64,000 nt of DNA from Triops longicaudatus (taxonomy: Eukaryota; Arthropoda; Branchiopoda; Notostraca; Triopsidae), in contig JAGQDJ010000013.1 of NCBI GenBank assembly GCA_022885665.1, forward strand, positions 447,860-511,859. Direction: 5' to 3'. The position numbers were made by a program, and so were the translations under genes. The notes below the pieces were generated by a model. That model had not been told where the DNA came from, searched no databases, and worked only from the letters and a program-made list of their open reading frames with translations. Positions 1 through 11,000 of this stretch are shown piece by piece (the first letter of the stretch is position 1; each line of letters opens with the position of its first letter).

Positions 1-281
1 ATAGTAATTTATTATCCATTAAATGTTGATCGGCAGTGGATGTGGTCGGATTTTCCTTTCATTGTTGCGGTTCCTTATAGGTCCGAAAGATGGCAATCAT
101 CACGATGAAATCTCGGTATGAATTCCGAACTTCAGCTAATTATCGCCGACATTTTTTTTATGTCGTTTTTGTGTTACAAGCAAAATAATGATATATTGGG
201 ACTTTCTAAATACCCTGTACAAAAGTTACTCTGCAGTAAATCAGTTATTTCGTGCTTTTAAAAACTTCCTTTTTTCGGCAG

Positions 282-443
282 ATAAAACTTTTCCATGAAT
301 GGTTCGACGCGTGGAGCGAATCTGAGCGCGGGAATTTTTTAGACCAACTGCGAGCACTTGATTCAGCTTTTGTAGCTGATGTTGAATCTGAGTTTTTAGT
401 CCAAAACGGGTTACCAGAGAATTCGCTTCACTTGACAGAGTAA
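282..443 (+). CDS. C14orf119: C14orf119-like protein, last exon (partial gene)
   Basis: A CAG acceptor at 279-281 opens a phase-0 exon of 53 codons ending in TAA at 441-443. The peptide starts IKLFHEWFDAWSESER and continues with an NFLDQL-type helix. It matches the second half of the vertebrate C14orf119 family, where a WF-x-GW-x-x-x-ERNEF-like segment sits near the C-terminus. The molecular function of that family is not known to me. The upstream exons are not visible in the first 281 bases and probably lie left of the window. A poly(A) signal AATAAA lies at 551-556. The gene is convergent with golgin-84. The family call rests on one short segment, so it is moderate. Confidence 0.6.
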   Translation: MKLFHEWFDAWSESERGNFLDQLRALDSAFVADVESEFLVQNGLPENSLHLTE

Positions 444-966
444 CTCTTTTATTTCCCATCCCTTCACTCTACAGCATAAAAGAACCTGCCTGGAATTTTT
501 CGTAATGTGTGGTTGTACAATCAATACCAATACCAATACAAACTTAACATAATAAAAAAAAAATGGAAACTTCAGTTTTTATATGACAGTTATTAGTGTT
601 ACACACGTATTTCAAACAATGCAAACTGAAACATAAACAGGGATTGTGGTACATATCTGTAACTTTATTCAGTAGGTTTTGTCAACGGCGTTTGTCGTGA
701 TTCGGTCCATGGATTTCTGGCGAATAGGTGACCAAAACAATGCCCACCCAAAGATGTAGGAGTACCTACATTTAACACACCGTTAATTAAAAGAAAAAAC
801 GACACCAGAATTTTAACGTTCGCTGCAAAAACCCTAATCGTACTCAACGCTCCATAAGAAGTTACTGGCAATCATACTACTGGTGCCAATAAGTGAACAT
901 ACTCGCAGAAATTTTCTAGGTTCGTTTACAGCAAACTTCTTAGGATGTTGAGTCAACACGGTTTTG
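444..966. other. Convergent 3' ends of two genes
   Basis: No coding region is seen. The stretch holds the 3' untranslated regions of the C14orf119-like gene (+; AATAAA at 551-556) and of golgin-84 (-; AATAAA read on the minus strand at 664-669). Confidence 0.6.
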
Positions 967-3107
967 TCAGTTCGTAATCAGGATTGTTCGTAATACCATA
1001 TAAAGAAGTACTCCCACTCGTGCTACTGGATAACGTCTTAAGGCAGTACCCAGTCTTATGTTTAGTGCGTCTATGGTACCATATGCACGTCGAACTCGTC
1101 GTTTGATTCCATTCTCCTCCACATTACTGGCCACACCACTGCATACTTTCGCTAAACCATACAACATAAGAGTGTAATTTGATTTTCTGTACGAAAAAAA
1201 TTTGTGATGTTATTACTGACTATTATTTCATTTCTAGCTGTCCGCCCATTTTTTATGTATACTCGATTCTTTGCTTGTATGTGCGTACATATTTTAACAT
1301 TATTTGCCTTACCGTCATCCGTAATGTTCAAGGTTACTCGATGTTGCGCGGTGTACATTTCGCGCAACTCACGATCTTTACGTTCTAGCTGCAACATTAG
1401 AGATGACCGTTCGGCCTGGACGGCTTCCAACGCGGCTTGCTTGCTAAGCAGTGTTTCGGTAGTCGTTTGTAATCGTCGCTCCAATTCCTGCTCCGTTGCA
1501 CTGCTATGCCGCTTGGCAGCTAGCTGGCTACGAAGTCGCAAAATCTCTGTTTCCGTCTCTCGTAGCCGGGTCGAAGCTTGTGCCTTTTGCTGCGCGCTGT
1601 CTTGGCGCAAAAAACGCAATTCTTCTTGGGCTGAGCGAGCTTCTTCTTCGATGACTATTCTTTGATGCTTTTCGTCCTGCATCCGATTTTCTACTGCGCT
1701 GTGTGCTTCTCGTAAACTGCGTATTTCCGTTTCGTAGCGCTGTTCCATCGCAAGCATATCCTGGCGCAAGGCATTTAAATGAGACATGGTTTGTGCTGCT
1801 TCCTCTCGCAACAGATCTCTTTCTTGCCTCAGGTGTTCGACTTCCGTTTCGCTTAGCACATGACTCTGGAATCCAGCTCCTTCCTTGATTTCACTGATCA
1901 GCTTTTCTTTGTCTGTAAGAATGCGCTGTGCTCGCACTTTGTATTCGCTAAAAGCTGTTTGCGTAGAAGCTAGCTCTTCCCTTACACCGGCCAATGAAGC
2001 TGAGCTCTGAGCCACAAGACGGGCGTTTTCCTGAACTTGCTGCTGAGCACTATTTAGCTCGGCCAATACCGTATCATTCCGCTGTTCCAGATGAAGAATC
2101 CTTGATTGGGCTTGACTAAGCGAAGCTTGTAAATGCAGTTTTTCGTCTTCTAAGCGTTTGGCGCTCTCAGTGAGCTCAGTGTTCAGAGTCTGCAGTTTTT
2201 CGGCATCCGTTTCTTCCTCTTCACGACGACGATTCAAATCAATCTGAATAGCGGCGAGTTTACTTTCCAGAGCGCTTATCTGCGAGTCCTTAAACAGCAA
2301 CTCGTCGCCCAAACGCACATTTTCTCGGCGAAGAGCGGAGAGTTGCTCGTCCAGCTTGGAAATTTGCGACGACTGAATTTTACATTGGCTACTTAGGCGA
2401 GAGGTGTCTAGTGCCATACAATTCATTGAACACACTTTCTTGTTCGCTCGAGAATATAAATATATTTCTACCTGATTCTGCAGTTTTCGCCCGCTGTAGG
2501 GCTTGACGTGCTTCTTGGCTAAGTGTGTTGATTTCTTTACGAAGTAGCTCGTTCTCCTCAGTTAAGGACAAACCGGAATGTGCGGAGTTGGATTTAGTCA
2601 TCTTAATCAAATTTCCTAAAAGTTTTCAATCAAGGTAGGTCGAATAGGATGCAGGAAGGGTAAAGCAAACCGTTCGTAAGAGACGTGGCGTTCTCGGTAA
2701 AGGCAACGGCTCCTAGAGAGGCAGCTCTAGTATGGGAAAGAGCTATCGTACCAGGCGTAGGTGCCTCTTCGGGTGTGTTTAACATGGCTAGTAATTCTGC
2801 ATCTTGATCCTTAGCCTTGAGAGGCTTTTTTTCTCGTTTTACGGGGGATCGAGGCCTCTGGGGTGGCTGCAACGCTTTGCTACGGTATCTTTTACATTTA
2901 GTATTCTAAATTAGTTCAATAATCAACTTACGATTCATTTTCAACGACGGGTTGCTTGACAGTATGGAAGTCGGAGGGGACGGCTACGGTTGAACTTCGC
3001 CGGGAATGACTGGGAGTTGTTTCTTTGTTTAGTGTTTGGGCCGCATTTTGATCAATTTTGATTAAAAAGTCTTCTGCTTTACCAGCAAGATCCGTAAACC
3101 ACGACAT
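967..3107 (-). CDS. GOLGA5: Golgin-84 (Golgin subfamily A member 5)
   Basis: Five exons on the minus strand: 3107-2932, 2879-2671, 2615-2472, 2407-1313 and 1151-967. Together they give 602 residues with all phases consistent and GT-AG introns. The N-terminus MSWFTDLAGKAEDFLIKID matches the golgin-84 start. The middle (roughly residues 130-530) is a continuous heptad-rich coiled coil. The C-terminus carries the IRLGTALRRYPVARVGVLLYM segment, the conserved cytoplasmic motif plus C-terminal transmembrane anchor of this family. Golgin-84 is a Golgi membrane tether that binds Rab1 and acts in ribbon structure and intra-Golgi retrograde transport. This one is shorter than the human protein (731 residues), mainly in the linker before the coiled coil. 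Three of its four introns are short (52-64 nt); the last is about 160 nt. Its identity is secure; exon ends were chosen by phase and consensus. Confidence 0.93.
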
Positions 3108-3488
3108 GACCTAGAAAATGAACAATTAAAACGTGACATTTTATTCGACAAAGTCTTCCTTACTCATTTGTTTTTATGAATGGGGCAAAGGAATGTTTAC
3201 AAATACACCACTGCCATAACGCCATGGGTTAAGTGTCGAATGTTTGGAAGGTGGGCGTTACAGTACACGTAACCAGATTTCTGTGGTCCCATTTCCTTGG
3301 GCCAAATTGGGTATTAATTACGTAGCGAAAGATGTTTTACTCAATATTAGAAAACACAAATATACTTGTTGAAAACCTTGGTATAATTAAAAATATCGAT
3401 GCAATTTTCAAATTTTTCAGATTTTTCTCGTCTCGTTAAATATTTTAATCGCTACAGATTGGAATAGCCATACATATGACAAAAAGTA
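3108..3488. other. Upstream region of golgin-84
   Basis: Expected 5' leader and promoter of golgin-84. No clear TATA box or other gene was recognised. Confidence 0.3.
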
Positions 3489-4003
3489 CAGTAAAATCTC
3501 GCTATAACGTACGATGTTTAAAACGAACAATAGGCTATAGCGTACACCGTCCACAGGTCCTGGCCAAACGCCGTTGAAAATGTACAGGAAAGCTTCGGCT
3601 ACCACAAATTCGCCTATAACAGTGGTGCCCAACCTATGGCCCGCGGGCCGGATACGGCCCGCGAAGGTGCCTCATGCGGCCCACTCATTTATATCACTGC
3701 ATAATTCCATTTTTAACGTCGACATGATTCTGGCGAAACCGGAACATTCAGGCCCGCGAGATTTTATATCATGTCGCGCGCGGCCCTCGGGTGAAAAAAG
3801 GTTGGGCACCACTGGCCTATAACGTATTTTCGCCTGAGCGTACAAAAACTGCGGTCCCTGTAGCAATTTACACATGCTACTTCATTCGGCTAGTAAAACT
3901 ATTTTCCAAGGCATTACGGGCCAATATTGGATATTACGTACAATCAGCTACAACGTACACATTTTCCGTCCCCTTGCGTGTACCTTATAGTGAGATTTAA
4001 CTG
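3489..4003. mobile_element. pogo/Tigger-like MITE carrying a nested hAT MITE
   Basis: The left end reads CAGTAAAATCTCGCTATAAC and the right end, reverse-complemented, reads CAGTTAAATCTCACTATAAG. These imperfect inverted repeats of about 20 bp resemble pogo/Tigger-type Tc1-mariner termini. TA precedes the left end; the right flank is TT, so the target duplication is degraded. Without the nested insert the element is about 312 bp. It has no transposase ORF and is non-autonomous. Several internal CTATAACGTA-like words recur. Confidence 0.7.
3620..3814. mobile_element. hAT-type MITE, complete, 195 bp
   Basis: Perfect 15-bp terminal inverted repeats, CAGTGGTGCCCAACC on the left and GGTTGGGCACCACTG on the right, are flanked by an exact 8-bp target duplication GCCTATAA at 3612-3619 and 3815-3822. 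An 8-bp duplication with CAGTG ends is diagnostic of hAT elements. The interior is GC-rich with GGCCCGCGG words and has no transposase, so it is non-autonomous. It sits inside the pogo-like MITE at 3489-4003 and is therefore the younger insertion. Confidence 0.92.
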
Positions 4004-6354
4004 TTTTGAAAACAAATGCAAACGTGACAAAAATAGGCCGCCTTGTTTCGCGTGCTTCGGTTTTCTTGCATGTTTAACTTTTGCATCTACAACTTTCCTC
4101 TCTTTGTCAAAGACCAGGAGATACTCCATGTGTAAACTTTCATACAAGCTTTACGAAACAATTTTTCATGTCTATTTTTCGTGTTTTAATGGCGATGTAT
4201 TGCCATAGAAGAGCAGGTAAAGAAAAACAAATCCAGTCACTTGAGAGAAAAAATATATCTGGAACTAATTACTTTTTGGGGTACATAATAAATTGAAACA
4301 CTGACAAACTGCGGAAACATATCAAACTGAATTGAGTCAGAAAAAAAGGAGTGAGCAATTGAAAATAAAAGAAACGTGATTTTGCCACTCGTTTGGTAAT
4401 ATTACGCTTTCATAAGCAAGGCTACAACGTATGAAACTATTTTCCAAAGGAATGGAAATGTCTGAAAAATCATGTATTGAAGATTCAGCTACAAGCTCGC
4501 TATAGAAACTTTGTCTTAGCCCAGTGACGTCGCGCCAGCGGGTTGGCGGATGCCTCTATAATGTTAAAATAGACTACTCGGTCAGCAAAATTTGACATGT
4601 CGGTAAAATTATATGGATACGAAAAGTGTAAAGAAAACTATTAAGAAGAAAAAGAAAGTAAAGTATCGAAAGCCAATTAAGTACATGAGAATTTAGTTAC
4701 AATTTGTCAGTAAGCTAGTCGAAACATTACGTAGCTTGTAACGTTCCAATTCCCGCGAAAGGGTCATGTTTTACATTTTTACGCCAACTAAGCCCATGTT
4801 GGCAATTCGCACTAGACTTCATTCTTAATGCGCAATAGATACTAAACCACATACTGAGATTTAGATGCATTCTTATTGTGAATATTATTCTAAGAGCGTA
4901 AAATTTTGTCTATTTTTTTTTCTGACCAGCCGTTCCAGAGTTATTGCCTTGAGAAGCTTCCGTCGCGTGAACGTGACGTCACGGGAGGGTTAGAACAGGT
5001 GACATCAAGGCATAACGATGCCTCACTTAACTAAGAAAAGCCGCGATTTAACGGTGCCATGTAACTCCCAAGTGACAACACAGCACCACGTGACCGCGCT
5101 GGACCAATGGCAAGAATACCCGGTATGAATGTTAGATTTCTTGTTTCATAAATATCTTCGTTATCATTTCGCACGTAACGAAAAAAAAACATAGAGTAAG
5201 TACCCACTTGCCGTCTGCTTAAGCTTGCGTTGCATATCACAAAGACGTGGCTCATGGTTTTTCAACCAAAATGCAGCAGCAACCTTCTACACTAATCGCT
5301 TTATCACAATCCATACGTTAATAAGATTTAACTTCAGCAAATATTTTATGTTCGAATGTATTCGGCAAGAGGTCAAAAATGCTTATTCGAAAAATGCCAT
5401 TCCAAAAGCCGCCTACCCTACAAATCATGTGTATTAAATGAAAAAAAAAGGCTTTTGGCTTGCAATTGAACAAATTTGTATTGTTTACTTAATGTAGCAA
5501 ACAGACAACAGCTTTCAAAGCAGCTGTCCTGGAATTCTAATTAAATTTACTACCTGTCCACTTATCCTCCGACGCATGTTGCAACACCAGCGACCTCTCA
5601 GGCTTTAACTCAAGTGTTAGGAATAGAGCCTTGTAGCATATCCTTTGCTTTTGCTGCGACCAATTTAGGGAACGGTTCCTTCTTGTTCAATTCTTGCGGT
5701 GTTGACAAGTTGATGTAGGAGAATTGTACATACGTACGTAAGATAACAAAAGTTTTCTTGCTATAGCTGAAAAAAGGCCTACTTGCTTGTCAATTTGACC
5801 TAAAATTTGGCCACTTTAAGGTCACCTTTCAGCTGAAGCTGTTAATTCAGATAACACAGAGAGCTTAGGCTATGTAAAGGATTTCGCAAATGTACGTAAA
5901 AAGATTTCGAAGTTTTTGAAGTGGTAACGTTTCCCCTAAACTTTATAAACCTGATAAGTTGAGTTTTTATGGTTATTTTATTATTTTTATTTTATCAAGC
6001 TCAAGCTTTTTGCTGTTGTCGCATTCAGAAATTTTAAGCTATTTCATACGGCACAATAAATTGGATTTTTCTTCGTAATTTTTATGAAAAAAGTTTCCAA
6101 AACTGGATGAGTTACTTAGTTTTTTTCCTCTAAAGATTTTGATTTAAATCCTTAGTTTGCAAAGCTCATAAGCACAACAAATCCAAAATGGTTCATTTCA
6201 TTTTCAAAATCTTTAACAGAAAATTATCCCAAGAATGCTGGTTTTGGTGGCATCAAGAAAGTTGAGCTAAAGTCTGGTTGTTAAACATCTGAAATCATTC
6301 TAAGACGAAAGTTTTAACAAAACCTTACCATCGCAATTTTTTAAAAAATAGTTA
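4004..6354. other. Intergenic, no gene seen
   Basis: AT-rich sequence with only short chance ORFs. A possible remnant of another DNA transposon with CCAGTGACGTCGCG and CGTGACGTCACGG ends lies around 4520-4985, too weak to call. Confidence 0.4.
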
Positions 6355-6523
6355 CAGAGGCGTCGTGCCATATGGGGCCGGGGGGGCCCGGGCCCCCCAA
6401 AATTTTTGCCATCCTGAAAAAAAAAGGTATCATTTAAAACTCATTTATAACTCATTAACTCTTTTATTAAGAGAAATGCAAAATTGGGCCCCAAAAAAAT
6501 GTTTGAAGTGCACGACGCCACTG
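6355..6523. mobile_element. hAT-type MITE, 169 bp
   Basis: The ends CAGAGGCGTCGTGCC and, reverse-complemented, CAGTGGCGTCGTGCA form 15-bp inverted repeats with two mismatches. An exact 8-bp target duplication AATAGTTA flanks it (6347-6354 and 6524-6531). The interior has a G-run/C-run palindrome near 6374-6398 and an AT-rich centre without an ORF. It is a different family from the hAT MITE at 3620, as the termini differ after CAG. Confidence 0.9.
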
Positions 6524-7900
6524 AATAGTTAGCTGTGTTTTCGAAATCGTCGTCGCGTGCTAACCGTGTTACTGAATTTAGAATACGTTTTCAAAATCTA
6601 TCTATAGGTTAAAATAAGAAATAGTGTCGGGAAAAGTACGAAGTGCTTTCGGTAAAAATGATAGTTTCACCCCCTTAAATCACCGACCCTCTCTTTACAT
6701 ACCTGCCTGAGCCATCAGTATCCACGAATGATAGGCTAATGAATACGAAAGAAACGTCGTTTCTTATAGAGGAGCTTTTGTGGCGTGCAACATGATTTGT
6801 CTTCTTGATGTCAGAAGACTAGTATGCAACTGAATGCTCTGACCCAAAACCTTTACTGTAAAAATGCGATTCTTCCGACAAGAACGTATTGTTGTCGGGA
6901 GAATAATCTAACAAACTACAAAACTCCACGGAGTTTAGATATTTCCAAAAATAACTGGTCGTACAGAACTATATTGCGATCTGTAGTTACCGGGGTGACT
7001 TATAACGGAGCGAGTTATGATTTGTTTCTTTTCTGGAAAATTACGCATGATATTCTTTTGTACCCATGGGGTATAGGACACACGAATCATGACCAAACTC
7101 CTTCACAAACAGATAGTTTTAGTAACACTATGTATTCACGTAATCAGTTTTTCACTAATAAAACAAGGCTTACTGAATAGCAGAAACAAATGTTCATTAG
7201 TGTGCACACTTTCGGACAATGTTTAGTTGCGTCGTTTCAGGAAGAAAGAAATGGACGTTTCAAACGCCTTTCCTCTCTACCGATTAACAAATTTTCAAGC
7301 TTTAATACGGGCTTTGTTAACGTTAAGTAAATGATGTTAAAATGGGTTAAATTATAACTCAAATCACGTTGTGCAGCAGATCAAAATTATTGAAGACCGT
7401 AAAGTCAATTACTGGAGAAAACAAGCCCTAAAGCAATTGTTAAAGTAAGCATACACTATAGAGTTCAATCTGGTAACGAAATGAATGTCATAAGAGTTAT
7501 GGTTCCAAATGTAGGTCTCTTTTATTCTACCCATCCGAGGAAACTTTTAAAGAAAAACTACGGTGAAAACTATTTAAAAAGAACGCATTAGTGGTTGGTA
7601 GTGAGCATTAAAGCACACATTATTAGTGGACTTAAGAATAAACCCCAAAGGTTCCCTACATGTTTTCTTCTGTTATCATACTTTTTTTATATGGCTCGCT
7701 GAAATTTGCATCAACGGCCATAATATGTTAGGCCTAAGTCGAAAGCTAAACCACACAGCTCATCGAAGTAGTCTGTAGGTCTAATAGTAGCCTATATTCA
7801 TTAAGAACGAAAACCGCACAATAAAGAAAGAAAACATTGGGCGTATCCCAATTTCTCTAAGAAATATCCCACTTCAGTGTGTCGGAGATCTTATTTTCCT
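6524..7900. other. Intergenic, no gene seen
   Basis: AT-rich sequence. A 118-codon open frame at 6824-7180 has no recognisable domain or coding character and is not annotated. Confidence 0.4.
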
Positions 7901-7936
7901 TATATATGACGAACCCCAACCCATCTAGTCTCACTT
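7901..7936 (+). promoter_or_regulatory. Candidate core promoter of the cuticular protein gene
   Basis: A TATATATG box begins at 7901 and an initiator-like TCACTT lies at 7931-7936, with its A about 32 bases from the TATA start. This is the expected spacing for an arthropod TATA promoter. It is located 160 bases before the proposed start codon at 8097. Inferred from sequence only. Confidence 0.4.
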
Positions 7937-8096
7937 GGTTACCAAGCCCACACCAGAGAACTACTCACGACCCAAGTTGGGAAACCAAGTTCACCTAAAT
8001 CCGTGATATCCTCCTTTTCTTCAGTGATTGCAATACAATTTTCGGCCCGGTTGACGACCAACTTTGAATGCATTTTTGCTGTGTATTCAATTTAAA

Positions 8097-11000
8097 ATGA
8101 TTCTACTAAGGTAAATCTTATTTGTAAATCTTATTTCAAACATGGTATATTGTTTCGAAAATATGTAGCAGTTCAGTCCCGACTACATTTTCACAAAGTT
8201 CAGCCTGCTAACTAGCATTGTGCATAAGTGTAATAAAATAGTGCACGTCTAAATCGCTCGTGACCGACGATATGAGAGTCGTTCTAGTTTGCCTCGTTGA
8301 AGTACTAATAATTGCGCAGTCACGTGATCCTTGATCTGATTTGCTTATTTGCAGAATTCAAGTAAAACGTGACAGTCTACATACTTGAGTATGCATCACA
8401 TAAGAAATGAATACTACACAGTTCGTTGGTTGCTCGTTGGTGAAGGTTCGTTAACTTTGGGTTAAATTCGGTATTGTACAAAACGTGAGGAACCCAAAAT
8501 CCTCCCCATTTCCTGTCCAACGAGGGAAAGTGTGTATTTTTAAGCTAATTTCGTTTATGCGGGCGTCCGGACGGACAAACCGAAGCGAATGGACGCCGAA
8601 CGCTCTCTCCATAATTTAAAGAAAAAGAAAAGGGTTTTGATAAGAATCTAAGGCTCCTTGAAATTGCTTCAGGTTCCTCACGCCGAGTTGCTCCAAAACG
8701 TGCAAACACTTGCCCTTTTGCCACATACACTATGAGGTTTATAAATATCTTCACTTTTTGTTTTCTTTGTTCACAGAAGACATAGCCAATGGCTCGTATT
8801 TTGCCAGTTTATTTTTCTCGTGGTCGAAATTGCAGCGCAAAAGGTGAGTGCACCTACTTTAAAAGCTATAAGCCATAATTTATTTCTGCAAATTTATGTA
8901 CACAAATTTTTATACGTGAGTGTGATTCTGACTTGTAGTAGGCCTACATTGCACACTTCTCAAGGCCGTTTTACACTGGTGAATATCTGGAGTATAATTC
9001 TCTTGATTACAAGTGCGTAACACATAGCATACTCGTAGATTTACTTTCGCTGTTTGGCAGTAATAACGGTAACGAGTCGGGTGGAGACAATCCGTAAGGG
9101 GTGCTCCATTACAACTACAATACATTAGTTTAATAGACCATTGCGGAACCCACGCGTCAAGGGCCTACTAATCTCAAATCGCATACCGCAACCACACGCA
9201 AACGTCGCACACACTGGCACACACCATACACACGCGCTACCGTTGGTGTCAAACCAACTGCAACAATCGAAAAACCATAAAGCTTCGGCTATTGACTAGA
9301 ATTTCTCACAGAAGAGAGAACTGGCTACTTTCCCTTCCAAATTTATGGGGTTTAGCTTCGAGCGGTGTCAAATTAAAGACACATATTGCGCAAGCTTGCA
9401 GGATAATTTCAGCAGTATAACAAGCGTGCCAACGTAACAGCATAACCGTACATGGCTACAAAGTTATCGGAGAGTGGCGTCAGCTGAATCTATCAACGAC
9501 TTAGCATTTTCCTTTTCGTAGACGCACGAAATATATTCCAACCGCAGTTTTAGTAGCCCCATAGTCCAGTAGTAGTCTATCCAGGTTATCGCAGGTGTTT
9601 TTGCATGCTTTGTAGAGTCGATGGAAATAAAAAGCAAACTGTCACGAAATCTAGCTGCTCCTGCTCGTTATAACCTGTTACGTTTCGCCACAAACAAGTT
9701 AACTATTCGAATTTCCAATGATTACTAGGAGTTCTATTGAAAAGTTATAGACAGTTGATAGATGCAATTGACGTCACTCTATTATCTTCATAGTTATACA
9801 CAGTTTTGCTCTTATGTTGGTGTGCGATTTCCACTGCTAAATTATACTACTAGCTTGCGCAAATTATACCATTAGATCTGCTTAGTCAAATCGTTCACTA
9901 TGTAAAAGCTTTTTGCTGCGTTAGTTCCGCTGCGCCGTTCTTGGCATTTTATGCCTCATATAGACTAAAACCACTTAAGAGACTTTGTCCCCGATCCCTT
10001 AACTCATTACTCCGTAACTTATGGCTTGCTTCGAGACTACCTTGTATACAACTATTAATGTTTATATTAAGCATAACAAAGAAAACAAGTGAACCTCTTT
10101 AAAGGAAAGCAGCAAGACCTGGTTTAAATTGTTGCCGCGTAGAGCCTAATTTGGCCCTACTCCAGATCTTCTATAAGAGGCATCCATCTGTTTTTAAAGC
10201 TTTGTAGTTACTTTCCGCACATCAAGAATCAATATAGCATAGAGAGAATAACACGTGGATATTTACATTTATTTACAACGTATAAGTAATCTTGGTACCT
10301 TAATTCGTAAGAACATTCTAACTGTTTTTTTTAGAATGCAGCTGTCTCGTTCGTTCGCATAATTAATTATCTATTATGTCTCAGTCGTTTGAGAAGTAAA
10401 GTTTGCTACTAGGTTTGCTTAATGTAACTACTTCTGATTATTGCTAGACAATAAGTATTACAGTCCAAGTTAAACTTGGCCCAGTACGGCAATCTAGATG
10501 GGCATACACCACTTTATAACGTCTGCAAATCTGTGTGGGTTTAAAGAGATTAATAAGAAGGTTAATTTTGGGTTTCTCGTTACAATTTTATTCTTTTTCG
10601 TATTCCCGTCCAGGAAATTTGCCTTATGTATTACGATTTGATTTATTTCACCTAAACAAGTGAAGTTTCTAGTTTATAAGTTTGTGATTTTTGCCTCGTC
10701 TTAATTCTGACCTAATTATTCACTATACCGAAGCTCAACACTTGCTATCTTCGACGTTGTTTTTCTACGAATTTCAAGCTCTCAGTGAATTCCACGTCTT
10801 CTATTTCTTGTACACAAAAATGTATTCTTGCCATTGCAGAAATTTCGCTTCGCTGTAACCGAACCAGGATCCGCAAGCTACAGTCACGAGCGAGCCTGGG
10901 AAAACGACGGCACGACCCAAGGTTCCTACCGCACCTTGATGCCTGACGGACGCTGGCAAGTCGTCAATTACCATGCTGACGATGACGGCTTCAAAGCCCA

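Noticed and set aside
1204..1665. 153-codon plus-strand open frame
   Set aside because: It is antisense to the golgin-84 coiled-coil exon; such shadows are common opposite Glu/Gln/Leu-rich coding sequence.
3574..4296. Several overlapping short ORFs on both strands
   Set aside because: They lie in or beside the nested MITEs and show no transposase motif or coding character.
6824..7180. 118-codon plus-strand open frame
   Set aside because: No domain, no splice partners, composition like its AT-rich surroundings.
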